DNA of 64,000 nt from the NCBI GenBank assembly GCA_900491605.1, contig UESW01000114.1:1-64000 (forward strand). The letters are read 5' to 3'. The notes below the pieces were generated by a model. The model searched no databases. It was not told the origin of the DNA and saw only the letters and a list, made by a program, of their open reading frames with translations. Position 1 is the first letter of the stretch. Each line of letters opens with the position of its first letter. The DNA comes from Calamus simplicifolius (Eukaryota > Streptophyta > Magnoliopsida > Arecales > Arecaceae). A program made the position numbers and the translations under genes. Shown one piece after another: positions 1 to 11,299 of the stretch.

Positions 1-1099
1 CTGGAAAGCTTCAGCCTATTTGTGCCAGAGTGGAAATGGGAGCATATAACTATGGATTTCGTTGTAGGACTCCCAAAGACCAGAAGGGGCAATGATGCTA
101 TATGGGTGATAGTTGATAGATTGACTAAGTCTGCTCATTTTCTGCCTATTAAGATTGTCTTTACCTTGGATAGATTAGCAGAATTATATGTGCATGAAAT
201 TGTGAGTAGGCATGGTGTGCCAGTATCGATAGTATCAGATAGGGATCCAAGGTTCACATCTCAATTTTGGGCAGAATTACAAAAGCTTTGGGGACTAAAT
301 TGAGGTTCAGTACAGCATTTCATCCCCAAACCGATGGTCAGTCAGAAAGAACATCCAGACACTGGAGGATATGCTGAGAGCTTGTGTCATGGAATTTTCT
401 GGTAGCTGGGATGATCATCTACCTTTAATAGAGTTTGCTTACAATAACAGCTACCATTCTAGCATTGATATGGCACCATATGAGGCCTTGTATGGGAGAA
501 AATGTAGAACTCCAGTGTGTTGGGATGAGGAGGGAGAGAGAAGGCTGTTAGGCCCTGAGTTAGTGCAGCTTACAGCAGATCAAGTTAAAATTATAAGAGC
601 TAAATTAAAGGCAGCCAGGATAGACAGAAGAGCTATGCAGATAAAAAGCATAGAGAGGTAAAGTTTGAAGTTGGAGATAGAGTCTTTTTAAGGTATCTCC
701 TTGGCGAGGTATTATGAGATTTGGAAAGAAAGGCAAGTTGAGTCCCAGGTATATTGGACCCTATGAAATTCTGGAAAGAGTTGGGACACTAGCTTATAGA
801 TTGGCTTTACCTCCAGAGTTATCTCAGATTCATAATGTATTTCATGTATCAATGCTTAGGAGGTATGTGCCGGATTCCTCTCATGTGATTCAGTCTGAGA
901 CTATAGAGTTACAGGGGGATTTATCATTTGCAACAGAACCAGTGAAGATCTTGAGTAGGGAGATTAAGCAGCTCGCAGTAAAAGAATTCCATTAGTTAAG
1001 GTGCAATGGTTAAATCATCAAAAAGAGAAGGCTACATGGGAGCGAGAGGATGAGATGAGATTGAAGTACCCCCATCTATTTAAAAATATATCTAGCTAA
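1..1099 (+). pseudogene. Ty3/gypsy integrase C-terminal region, frameshifted
   Basis: This is the integrase core and C-terminus of a gypsy polyprotein, the enzyme that joins retrotransposon cDNA to host DNA. The first catalytic Asp lies in ITMDFV (about 50-60), the second in SDRDPRF (about 235-255), and the catalytic Glu in QTDGQSE (about 330-350). Further on are PYEALYGRKC (about 475-510), RYIGPYEIL (about 747-775) and HNVFHVSMLRRY (about 830-865). The last open stretch, 986-1099, reads like the chromodomain-type tail (KVQWLNH, ATWERE). At least three frame changes (near 300-370, 660-714 and 985) break the reading frame, so it cannot encode a working integrase. Identification is firm; the clade is inferred. 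Confidence 0.9.
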
Positions 1100-1134
1100 A
1101 TTTTGGGGACGAAATTTCTTAAGAGGGGGAGAAT

Positions 1135-3925
1135 TGTAACATCCTGAAAACCTTGTAATTTATGGCATTTTCATTTGAAATGAAAGTCAGAAAGTTTCGT
1201 GAAATATGGGTGTGTTGGCCTTTTGATAAATGTAAAGAGAAGAAATTTTGGAGTAAATAAGTATATTTCTGAATGTTAATGAGTTTGATTTAAGAAATTG
1301 AGAGACTTAAGTTTTAATGGGTTTAAATCACAAGAAAAATCAAGTTTAGTTTGAGTTTTATCCTAAAATGATGTTTTTAGTGGTTGGAGTCGACACTAAT
1401 TGGAGTGGAGTCGACTCTGGCACGGTTTTAAACTTTCGGCATGCTTTAGAGTCGACACCTGCAGAGCTGGAGTCGACTCCTACTTTTCTTGAGTCGACCC
1501 CTACTTTTCTGGAGCCGACACCTATTTTGCTGGAGCCGACTCCAAATCTGTTGGAGCCGACTCCAAGACGGCAAGGTTTTTCTGAGTTAAATCTTGAGAA
1601 TTTTATATTTAATCTGTTTCAAGTCCTATTTGGATGCCATTTGAACCGTTGGATTTCTAAAATCGAGTTCTTCAAGCTGGTAAAGTCTTTTCTTAGAAAT
1701 ATTACATAAAAGTATCGATTTAAGTAAAAAATGATAATCTGGCTATAAATCGATTAAAAAAATGCTATGTCAGGGGCAAAATGGGAAAAGGCTCCAATGT
1801 CAATTGCTAATTGTGTTAAGGGCAATTTGGAAAGAAAATCTAAGGGCAAAATATCATGGTTATAAGTGAGCCACGTGTTTTCCAAAAAGTGCGCGTTAAG
1901 AGTGTTTGAGGGCAAAAAGGGAATTTGGCATGCCTTAACCCTTAAGTTTTCAATAACTTGGTCCCCAAGTCATTAGAGAAAAAGGGAAACGTGGGTTCAG
2001 CCAGAGAAAAGAAAGAAAGAAAGAGAGAAAGAAGAGAGAAAAGAGACGAAAGGAAGAAGAAGAAGAAGAAAAAGGAGGAAGAAAGAGAAAGGGAAAGGGA
2101 AGCTTGGGGTTTGTGCTCGACTCCAGGTAAGCTATAGCTTCCCTAGATCTTGTATGACTTTAGATTTTCTTAGATTATTGTATTTTGAGATAATAGTAGA
2201 AGTAATCTTGAGTAGAGAAAGGGTGGAAGAAAATAATGAGATATTAGAGGATAGATCATGTATGCATGCATGGTTCGTGGGAAAACCTCGTGTGGAGGTA
2301 ATCCTAATAGCTATCATATCTGTATGTTGACGTAGGTCAAGAGGCTTATTCCAGGGAGCCGGAATACCAGAGTTGAGTACCAGTCGAGGAGTAACCTACT
2401 AAGGTGAGTGGGTTTCTCATCTAGCAATGAGAAGTTAATTTGAGCTAGTATAATGAGATTAATACCTAGTTATGGTATGTTATGTTTAGCAGAGTATTAT
2501 GTATGTTTTAAATATGAAAAAATGAGAACCTAGTATATGATATTCTGATAAATGAGTTTTGAGCATGAGTTTTAAGCATAAAGAAATAAGCATGAGTTTC
2601 GAGCATGAGTTTTGAGCATAAACACATAAGCATGAGTTTCGATGAGGGGATTTTTAATGTATACATGGCATATTTGCATGATAAAGCTTTACAAATGATG
2701 TATGTATCATACTGAGCATCGGGCAGCTAGGGGGCTGATCACCCTTTAGACTGTACTGTAGCATGAGCATTGTACACTACTATCGAGCCGGTACCTCCTT
2801 ACGAACAAATCGTACGATGAACCCCAGAATCAGGGGTGAGTGCACGCTAACCAGACCAGTGGGGCTGATTGTGAGCAGCCCGTAGGGGCATGAATCATAG
2901 CTCAGTGGAGCTGATTACTATATATAGCCCGTGGGGGCAGAGAGAAAACCCGAGGTTCCAGGGTTAAGGAACAAAGCACTTTGCCAGGTGAACCGCACGG
3001 GTAAGGGGTGCTATTTGTACGGGGATCCTGTTGCTAGTCACGCACCCGATGAGAGTACACCTATAGAAGGGCGACTGTAGGGTGGTACCTCAGAGGCATT
3101 ACACACACAGTCCAGCATCATGAGATCTAAAAGCACATGTTGTGATATAAAAAGGGCCAATGGGCCAAATAGTTATCCCGAGAGGGAGAGCTTACTTGAG
3201 ATGCCAGTGGGCAAGCAGATCCCGATGGGAGTCTGGGTTGTAGATAAAGAATGCATATCTTCATATTGTAATGCATGAATTTTTATCTTAATGAGTTATC
3301 TTTCAGCAAAAAGTTATTATAAAGTATTTCAGTACTGATATGTTATTTGAAGAATAAGCTACATTTTATTTTATCTGATATCATGTTAAAAATGTACTTT
3401 TAGTTGTACAAGCTAAATAGTATCAGCATACGATTGAAAATAAGAGGTTATGGTTCTCTATTTCTCCATAGCTATATGGTTATCCAGTCACTGGGACTTA
3501 GGTCTCATCCCTCTATGATTTAAATGTTCTTTCAGATCAGTGAGTATTTCTGCCAGGATCACAAGATAAACAGGACAGAACCCTTAGCTGATGAAGCTTG
3601 CTTGGATGCAAGAGTGTATAAATGCTAGCCTTGTATATTGAGAGAGTGTGGTTTGATATTTGTATTTTGTATATGTGTATGTGTATAGTGAGATGTAATG
3701 ATGTTTTAGACCTTTTTGGATATGAATACGAGACTTATGTTTTGGAGAAAATTATGAGCATGATGTGTGCACTTAGGATTTTGATGTCGATTGTGAATGT
3801 GATCTTGTAAACTGCCTGAGGAATGTCATGAAAAATATTATCTGAGCAGGTTGATGCTTAGTGTTGATTGAGTGATTTGTGTATATAATTGAGATGAAAA
3901 TGAAAAGTTTTTAATAGGATGTGTT
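1135..3925 (+). repeat. LTR of the Ty3/gypsy element (about 2.8 kb)
   Basis: It begins TGTAACATCC directly after a polypurine tract. It contains a 21-nt tandem repeat (see 1387-1572), a purine-rich GAA/GAGA stretch at about 2005-2105, short repeats of the GAGTTTTGAGCAT type at about 2550-2650, and a GC-richer block at 2715-3245 with repeated GGGGCTGAT words. Small open frames inside it (for example 1368-1709) are repeat read-through and not genes. The right end is uncertain because the partner LTR is outside the window. Confidence 0.7.
1387..1572 (+). repeat. 21-nt tandem repeat with GAGYCGACTCC core inside the LTR
   Basis: Between about 1387 and 1572 the word GAG(T/C)CGAC(T/A/C)CC occurs at least eight times. 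From about 1469 the spacing settles at 21 nt, giving a five-copy tandem run. GAGTCGACTC is itself a palindrome. A related cluster occurs in the LTR-like region at 62640-62990. Confidence 0.85.
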
Positions 3926-4019
3926 TTCGTGTGTCTGCCACTTATGATAATTAGTTGGGATTCTCTAGCTCTTTATGGAGCGCTACATAAAGACTAGTAA
4001 AACTCTATCCGATTACCAT

Positions 4020-5330
4020 AAGTGTGCAGGTGTGCTGTTGGTGGCCCCAGAGAGAAGGGGGAGCTGACATTTGATGTCTGTTTCTGCTCTGATTAGCCAG
4101 CACACTAATGCTTGGCATGTTCCCACGGTGTCACGATTTTTTGGAGGCGAGCTAGTGCAAAGGATCCTTGCTACCCGCTTGTCTCCTCTGCAGCTTCTGA
4201 TACCAGACTCTGGCGTGGCTCCTGCCTTCCTCGTGCTTCCACTAGAGATCTGATTGATCGCATCTGCCCTCGGTCTGCCGGTCTCGATGATGTGGCTTGG
4301 ATCTGGCGCTTGCCCTGTCACCCCAGGATCCAGCTTTTTTTATGGAAACTAAGGTGGGATCGCCTTCCTACCTGTTCCCTTCTGGATGGGCGTGGCCTCA
4401 ACATTAGCCCGCTCTGTCCGATATGTGGGCTCCAGGATGAGACAGTTGAGCATGCCCTATTTATCTGTTCCTATGCCTCCCAGATTTGGTTGGATCTTCG
4501 ATACAGCCCTTGGACGACGAAGGAGGGACCGGCCGACGGGTTCTATTGCATGCTATTCACACAGCTGTCCAGAGCGGCCGATGATTCCAGGGTATGTATC
4601 TAGCTTATTTGGCATATCAGATATGGCTGACCCGTAATCAGATCGTCTTCGCTGAGGGTACGGCCTCGACACAGACTATTATCCGCACTGCCAGCTTCCT
4701 TGCTACGGAATATCTCCGCTCTGATTTGGATAGTCACTCTGACAGACTGAGCATCTGGGACTCCCCTGCTGCTTCGGTAGCGCACCGTACTACGGTCTTT
4801 ATTGCCTGGGAGCCCCCACCATCTGGTTATGTCAAAGTAAATTTTGATGGTTCTGTAACGGGTCGCATTGCTGGATCTGGATTTATTATCAGGGGGCCTG
4901 AGGGTGAGCTGCTAGCGGCTGGCGGGCATGGTTCTCTTGACATTTCGGTTCCCATGGCAGAATTGCAGGCTGCGTGGGCTGGCATAATCTATGCTGTTCG
5001 CATCTTGCATTCGCGCCGGATGGTTATTGAGGGAGATTCTATTACGGTCATCCAGTAGATTCGATGGGCTCCTGATCTTTGTCCCTCCTATAACCCTTTG
5101 ATTAGTGATATATGGGATATGCTCCAGTCCAGCTATGACCCTTTGATTGATATGTCTACAGGGAAGCTAACGCTGCAGCTGATTGGATTGCCTCGGCTGC
5201 AGCTCGCCATTCTGGTCAGTGGGAATGGCACTCTGATGACCCTTATCCAGTTATTTTGGAGCAAGTTTGTATTTCGATATTTCGAGGTTGACTCACTTCA
5301 AAGTGGTGTGATCGCCCGCTTGTTAAAATT
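4020..5330 (+). pseudogene. LINE fragment: zf-RVT domain and RNase H, 5'-truncated
   Basis: This is the 3' coding end of a plant non-LTR retrotransposon. At 4112-4603 an open frame carries the zinc-binding domain that follows reverse transcriptase: WRLPCHPRIQLFLWK, then CPICG and the Cys/His spacing of DETVEHALFICSYA. A frame change near 4590 leads into 4594-5058, which has an RNase H domain: FDGS (first Asp), MAELQA (Glu), GDSITV (Asp). An in-frame TAG at 5056-5058 and a further frame change before 5157 (YREANAAADWI) show decay. Reverse transcriptase and endonuclease are absent. The base composition is GC-richer than its surroundings. It lies immediately downstream of the gypsy LTR. Confidence 0.88.
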
Positions 5331-6742
5331 TTTTTTTTTTTTTTTGATTTTATGGCATGTTGTGCATTGTACAATTTATTAGAATGGAAGATAGAGCAAA
5401 TAGATTGTTTAGAATGTATGGTAGAGAAGGATTAGAAATCCCTAGCAAAGCTAGGCTTGGTGTACACAATTAAATGTGTATAATTAGAAAACTATTGCTT
5501 ACCAGCTGTGGAATGATTGTCACAATCGTTGTGGTAGTACTTCGTATCTAGTATTGTAATGCTTGTACGGTGACTCGAGTTGAAAGTTAAGCATTTTAAT
5601 ATTTTCATTATAATGCTAGATATGAACATCTTGTTTACTGTCAGATACCTGTTGGAATTATGCATGTTGTGGTGGACTTAAAATAGTTATGATATTGGAT
5701 CTTTAATTATAATATATTTTGTTTACACTTCTATATGCGTTCCGAAATGATGGCTTGTTTCGTAAAATGCTCATTAAATTTTTTCAGTTGATAATTGAGA
5801 GGAATATATTCTTCTGCATTAGGGAGATGACAGTGGCATTGCTTGGTCAGTGTACGAGTGGAGGAAGGTAGAGGTTGGCAAGGCTTGTTATGAAATATTT
5901 TTATGCAGTAGAAACTGAAGCTTAGGGTCGGAGATAGCCCTGAGGCTGAAGGCTTGATTGTCATAGCGGTATTTCAAAGTAAAAAAGAAAAATCATGCAC
6001 CAGGTTTGTAAATTTAGATGCAGATGGATGATTGTATAAAAAATCGAATCAATTGTGACTCCCTTTCAGGTTATTGATATGTTACGTTGAAGCAGTGGGC
6101 GTCATACATTTTCCAAAATGATGATTATCTTGCCACGAGATATCTCTGAGCATGCCTCTTCCATCGTTACGTAAATAATGCCTTTGCTCAAATATTCTTA
6201 ACTTCACTGTTTTGACTGAAGCCTGTACACAAAATAATAAGCCCAAGAAATCCACCTGATCATGAACGCGTACCCCACTGACAGCTATGGATGGCTTCAT
6301 TTTGCCTACCAACATTTTGCCTGCCAACAATAGGGAAGCCAAGCTTCCTTCGTTGCCCATCATACGAGAATCTGATCTTGAATTGATGAAAACTTCTCTT
6401 TTTCTGTTTTATGTTTGATATTACTTTTTGATATCATAGGTTTGACTCATACCGATTGGTATAATCATCTAACTATTTAAAAAAAAACAAAATCGATGAG
6501 TCAACCAGATCATGGGTCACTGATTGATCGATGATCAATCTAAATTTTTTACACGTAGAAAACAAGCATGACATCAACATATTTTCTAATTTTCTAATTT
6601 GTTAAATTATCTTTTATTTTTTTATATAAATGAACGTGTTTTTTAATTTTGTATAGAAAAAGAAAAATGAAAACCATTTTCTACCTTTCTATTTTCACCA
6701 AAATTTTTTTTAGAATTTCTCTTCGTTGCCCAAAACTTGTTT
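5331..6742. other. Intergenic, no gene recognised
   Basis: An AT-rich stretch after the LINE remnant. It starts with a T-run (about 5328-5345). Short open frames exist (for example - strand 6082-6363, 93 codons), but none shows a known domain, splice context or codon bias that I can support. Confidence 0.5.
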
Positions 6743-7566
6743 GGAAAAGATTTTATACACCGTATTCGGTGCAGCAAGTCCTACATGAACTACATCGTTC
6801 CTTCTTATTGGTCCATATGCACGATACTCATTAAAAAAATATTAAGACAACTTTACAATATTCTGAGGAAAAAAATTATGACATCCTAGTTTAAAACGTA
6901 GTTATAAAATTAAGACACCCATTTAGAAAGCAAAAAAAAAATATGACTTTTCAATTGTAAATTTACGATACCGTAGTTATAAAATTACGATACCCACTCA
7001 GAAAATGTGTCTCTACATAAATTTCAAAAAAAAGCTGTTTGACGTGCATTAATACCCATTCAGTTTTTTTTAGAATTTAGGTACAGACATATTTTCTGAG
7101 TGGTATCGTAATTTTATAATTACGGTATCGTAAATTTACAACTGGGATGTCGTAATTTTTTTTAACTTTCTTAATAGGTGTCTTAATTTTATAACTACGG
7201 TATTGTAAGTTTAAAACTGGGGTATCATCTTACATTTTGATGTGACATGCATTAATACTCGTTGAGTTTTTTTTTTTTTTAATTTGTGTACATACTTGCA
7301 TTCTGAATGGGTATCGTAATTTTATAAATACGGTGTCATAAGTTTACAACTGGGGTATCATAATTTTTTTTTGCTTTCAGAACGAGTGTTAATTTTATAA
7401 CTACAGTGTCTTAAGTTTAAAACTGGAATGTCATAATTTTTTTCCTCGAGATATCATAAAACTATCTTATTATTTTTAATAGATGTCGTACGTATATGAA
7501 TCAATAAAAAAAATGGTATAGCTTACATAGAACTTGTTGCACCAATACGATGTACAAAGCATTTTC
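6743..7566. mobile_element. Small foldback-like Mutator-type element
   Basis: The left terminus GGAAAAGATTTTATACACC (6743) continues into CGGTGCAGCAAGTCCTAC. The right terminus (7530-7566), read on the other strand, gives GAAAATGCTTTGTACATCG and then GGTGCAACAAGTTCTA. These match the termini of the 7.0-kb element next to it. Inside, the left half carries GACACCC/GATACCC words and the right half the inverse GGTATCGTAA/GGGATGTCG words, so the interior is also mirror-like around about 7040. It encodes nothing. Flanking 9-mers (AACTTGTTT and AACCTAACT) are not a convincing target duplication, so the edges are accurate to a few bases only. Confidence 0.7.
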
Positions 7567-7656
7567 AACCTAACTGCATTTTGGGCTGGAAGTCGTGAGC
7601 AAATTTAACCCGATTTTTAATGGGCTTGCCAGTTGCCGTATCCCAGTCTGCCCTAA

Positions 7657-8091
7657 GGAAAGTCTTTGTACACCGCCCCCGGTGCAGCAAGGCCTACGTG
7701 GGCTGCACTGACTCTTCTGATTGGTCCACGTGGAGCCTACGTGGATGACGGTGCCGGACGGTATGGCCCTGCTATGATGTAACGTTCTGAACGTGACGGG
7801 CATTTAAAGCGCTTTACTTTTTTTTAAAATTAGCGTGCAGACAAAAATGCCCTTTCCCTCCATTCAATTGCCATTTTACGTTAGATTTCATCTGTGCAAG
7901 AAAAAATCTTTCTTCCCCCTCGCTCTGGCTTTCGGCACGATCCTAAGCCCTCGCTCTGGCTTTCGGCACGATCCTAAGCCCTCGCTCTGACTTTCCGGTC
8001 GAAAGAAAATATTTCAACTTCGAGGCTAGAATACCTGGCTACTGGAGTTTTTGTACAAAAACTCCTGGATGAAATGTCGTCCGCAGCACAA
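7657..8091 (+). repeat. Left terminal inverted repeat of the 7.0-kb element
   Basis: It starts GGAAAGTCTTTGTACACCG and matches the reverse complement of 14231-14667 over about 435 bp. Many mismatches are C/T or G/A transitions. It contains a 31-nt direct repeat (7917-7947, 7948-7978, plus the beginning of a third) and a perfect 22-nt palindrome at 8044-8065. Confidence 0.9.
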
Positions 8092-9190
8092 AGTAAAAAG
8101 TCCTTCTTTCTACTTCTTTGTAATGCTCCTTTATTACACCAACTATTTTTTCTCGTTAGAGGTAGTTAATGCGTGACCAAACCGTTTAATGCGCGGGTAA
8201 CTTCCTTAGAACAAAACAGTTATGACATTCTGGCAGTCATAACTGTTTAGAGTTTACTGTTTTGCAAGCACGAATGTCATACTCTTTTAACTAGGGTGTT
8301 ATACCTCATGAACTGCGGTGTCGTCAGAGTGTTTCGGCCTATATTCCCCGTTATTTCCTGTCCATATAGCTCTAGTGCCGTCATGCTCGGCCGAAAATCC
8401 TTCGCGATGCCGCAGTTCAAACATTACGACACCCTAGCGACAACGCTACGACACCCATGCTTATAACCTGACAACACTCAAGGAGGAATTCGGCCTAAAA
8501 ACATTGATGATACCGCAGTTGAAATGTTATGACACCCTAGCGTTAACACTACGACACCCATGCTTATAACCTTCGCGTTCTTCGTATGTTGATTTCCGGG
8601 GTGTCGTAACGTTTCTATGGGGTGTCTTTAAATGCTAAAGGTTGTGTCGTGCTTAAAACTGACCCTGGAGAGCAGGCCCGCGACACCCAAGTTATGTTCA
8701 CCCAAAAAAAGATCTACGACGCCGTAGGTGAAACATTAAGACACCCAAGCATCAACACTACGACACCCCGTATGGAGAACAATCCCCGCGACATCCCGCT
8801 TTAACAGTGATGTCATCGATATCGTTGCCTTAAAGCTAGGGTATCGTCAGATGAGAACTGGGGTGTCATAAACAGCCTGAGTCGATGATGTCGTCATTCG
8901 CAACACCCCAGTTGAAATATGATGACACCCTAGCACCAATTCTATGACACCCGTGCTTATAACTGACCATGGAGAGAAGGCCCGCGACACCCAAGTTACA
9001 AACCTAAGACACCCATTCACGCTTAGGAGAAAACTTTAGCACATCCCAGGATGAAATCGGAAAACAGTTACGACATCCAAGCTCCCTTATCCTTCGGTCT
9101 GGCATCAAACACAAAAGTTACTAAAATTTCTTTTTATTCATCACACAAATAAAGACAAGAAGAAAAGAGAAGAAAAAAGTACAGGAGCCC
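8092..9190. repeat. Diverged GACACCC-type repeats
   Basis: This stretch carries scattered GACACCC/GGTGTCG words in both orientations and degenerate versions of the 120-bp unit, for example GGCCGAAAATCCTTCGCGAT near 8390 and GGAATTCGGCCTAAAAAC near 8485. No gene is supported; the open frame 8622-8804 is repeat read-through. Confidence 0.7.
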
Positions 9191-9203
9191 TCATTGGGGC
9201 TTT

Positions 9204-9473
9204 TCATTTCTCCGGGCACTGCCGAGCTCCCCCATGCTGCGGGGCTAACTCGGCGATCTGGCGCTGGAGGGACGCTACTTGCCCCTCTAGCTGGCAGGTG
9301 GCCCGACGCAGGACCTCGATCTCTCTCGTTGAAATGGTCAGGTATTGCTCGGCCGCCCTGTGGAGTCGCTCGCTGTTTGCGAGCGACTGCGCAAAGACCT
9401 CCGCATCGATGGTTACCGTTGTGCGACGGCTCCCATGGGTGCCAGTAGATCGCCCCTCGCCTCTAGAAGCCAT
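9204..9473 (-). CDS. Small coiled-coil-like ORF inside the Mutator-like element
   Basis: An 89-codon frame starting MASRGEGRSTG at 9473 and ending CPEK before the stop at 9204; an in-frame upstream ATG at 9539 would give 111 codons. It is the only non-repetitive GC-rich segment in the left half of the element. The C-terminal half (EVLRRATCQLEGQVASLQ) has heptad-like spacing of Leu/Ile/Val consistent with a short coiled coil. On the - strand an AATAAA sits about 66 nt past the stop (plus-strand TTTATT at 9133-9138), as expected for a plant transcript end. I do not recognise a family. It could be the last exon of an element-encoded gene, a captured host fragment, or chance. Confidence 0.4.
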   Translation of the reverse strand: MASRGEGRSTGTHGSRRTTVTIDAEVFAQSLANSERLHRAAEQYLTISTREIEVLRRATCQLEGQVASLQRQIAELAPQHGGARQCPEK

Positions 9474-9779
9474 CTCAGTATCCAAAAAGTTTGAAAGATC
9501 AGCTGAAAAGGTGATTAACGTTCGCATTCTCCCATCCATATTTAAGGTACTCCTAGCGGGTGTTTCGATTGCCCGAGCTATCAGCTCCGACGCCCCTATC
9601 GTGGAAACTCGCCACGTGCCACCATCTCAGTGGGCGGTCAAAGGAAACGAATGGGTTTTGAACTAGGGTGTCATGGGTTTCAACAAGATAAGAGCGAATG
9701 GCAGCAACCAGGAGGAATTCGCCCCCCTCGTGAACAGAAACCAGTAATGAAGAATGAAGAGAGTGTGGGGAAGCCAAAT

Positions 9780-11290
9780 ACTGCGACACCCTATACCAAT
9801 GCTTCGATACCCGTGCTTAAAACTGACCACGGAGAGAAAACCTGCGACACTCCTAGTGGAATTCGGCCGAAAATCCTTCGTGACACCCCAGTTGAAATCT
9901 CACGACACCCTAGCTTTAAGGCGACGACACCCGTGCTTAAAACTAACCAAGGAGAGAATCCCTGCGACACCCCTTGTGGAATTTGGCCGAAAATCATTCG
10001 CGACACCCCAGTTGAAATCTCACGACACCCTAGCTTGAAGGAGATGATACCCTTGTTTAAAACTGACCACGGAGATAATCCCCGCGATACCCCCTGGTGG
10101 AATTCGGCCGAAAATCCATCGCGACACCTCAGTTGAAATCTCACGACACCCTAGCTTTAAGGTGACGACACCCGTGCTTGAAACGGACCACGGAGAGAAT
10201 CCCCGCGACACCCCCTGGTGGAATTCGGCCGAAAATAATTCGCGACACCCCAGTTGAAATCTCACGACACCTTAGCTTTAAGGCGACGACACCCGTGCTT
10301 GAAACGGACCACGGAGAGAATCCCCGCGACACCCCCTGGTGGAATTCGGCCGAAAATAATTCGTGACACCTCAGTTGAAATCTCACGATACCCTAGCTTT
10401 AGGGCGGCGACACCTATGCTTACAAATGACCACGGAGAGAATCCCAGCGACACCCATGTGGAATTCGGCCAAAAATCATTCGCGACACCCCTGGTGGAAT
10501 TCGGCCGAAAATCATTCGCGACACCCCAGTTGAAATCTCACGACACCCTAGCTTGAAGGAGATGACACCCTTGCTTAAAACTGACCACGGAGATAATCCC
10601 CGCGACACCCCCTGGTGGAATTCGGCCAAAAATCCATCGCGACACCTCAGTTGAAATCTCACGACAACCTAGCTTTAAGGCGATGACATCCGTGCTTGAA
10701 ACGGGCCACGGAGAGAATCCCCGCGACACCCCCTGGTGGAATCGGCCGAAAATAATTCGCGACACCCTAGTTGAAATCTCACAACACCCTAGCTTTAAGG
10801 CGACGACACCCGTGCTTGAAACGGACTACGGAGAGAATCCCTGCGATACCCTCTGGTGGAATTCGGCCGAAAATAATTCGCGATACCCCAGTTGAAATCT
10901 CACGACACCCTAGCTTTAGGGTGATGACACCCGTACTTACAAATGACCACGGAGAGAATCCCAGCGACACCCATGTGGAATTCGGCAGAAAATCATTCGC
11001 GACACCCCAGTTGAAATCTCACGACACCCTAGCTTTAGGGCGACGACACCCGTGCTTACAAATGACCACGGAGAGAATCCCTGTGACACTCCTGTGGAAT
11101 TCGGCCGAAAATCCTTCGTGACACCCCAGTTGAAATCTCACGAGACCCTAGCTTTAAGGCGACGACACCCGTGCTTACAAATGACCACGAAGAGAATCCC
11201 AGCGACACCCCTATGGAATTCGGCCGAAAATCCTTCGCGACACCCCAGTTGAAACCTCACGATACCCTAGCACCAATGCTACGATACCCA
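9780..11290 (+). repeat. 120-bp satellite array, direct orientation
   Basis: The box GGAATTCGGCCGAAAATC (with variants) starts at 9858, 9978, 10099, 10220, 10341, 10460, 10496, 10617, 10738, 10858, 10977, 11096 and 11215. The period is 119-121 bp, with one 36-bp partial duplication at 10460-10496. Each unit contains four or five GACACCC words separated by fixed spacers (CAGTTGAAATCTCAC, TAGCTTTAAGG, ACTGACCACGGAGAGAATC). Long open frames in both strands come from the near-multiple-of-three period and are not genes. Confidence 0.95.
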
Positions 11291-11299
11291 TGCTTATTG

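Larger units (their letters stand above)
1..3925 (+). mobile_element. Ty3/gypsy chromovirus, 3' part (pol end plus 3' LTR)
   Basis: The window opens inside the pol gene of a Ty3/gypsy retrotransposon and runs through a purine-rich tract (about 1119-1133) into an LTR that starts TGTAACATCC at 1135. The coding part is described separately. No second LTR is in the window, so the right edge is inferred: AATAGGATGTG near 3912-3922 resembles the inverse of the LTR start and is taken as the degenerate end. The length and the chromodomain-like tail fit the chromovirus (Tekay/Del-like) lineages, which is known for the family and inferred here. Confidence 0.8.

Noticed and set aside
1368..1709. A 113-codon frame with LESTPTFLEPTP-type repeats
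   Set aside because: It lies in a retrotransposon LTR and only reads through the 21-nt GAGYCGACTCC repeat.
2715..3245. Possible RNA gene or separate tandem repeat in the GC-richer part of the gypsy LTR
   Set aside because: No tRNA or rRNA fold or motif was found; the GGGGCTGAT words are scattered and fit LTR-internal repetition.
6082..6363. 93-codon minus-strand frame
   Set aside because: No recognisable domain, splice context or promoter; consistent with chance.
7531..7656. Treating the 0.8-kb and 7.0-kb elements as one large transposon
   Set aside because: Each has its own pair of terminal sequences, and the 7.0-kb element has its own exact 9-bp duplication directly at 7648-7656.
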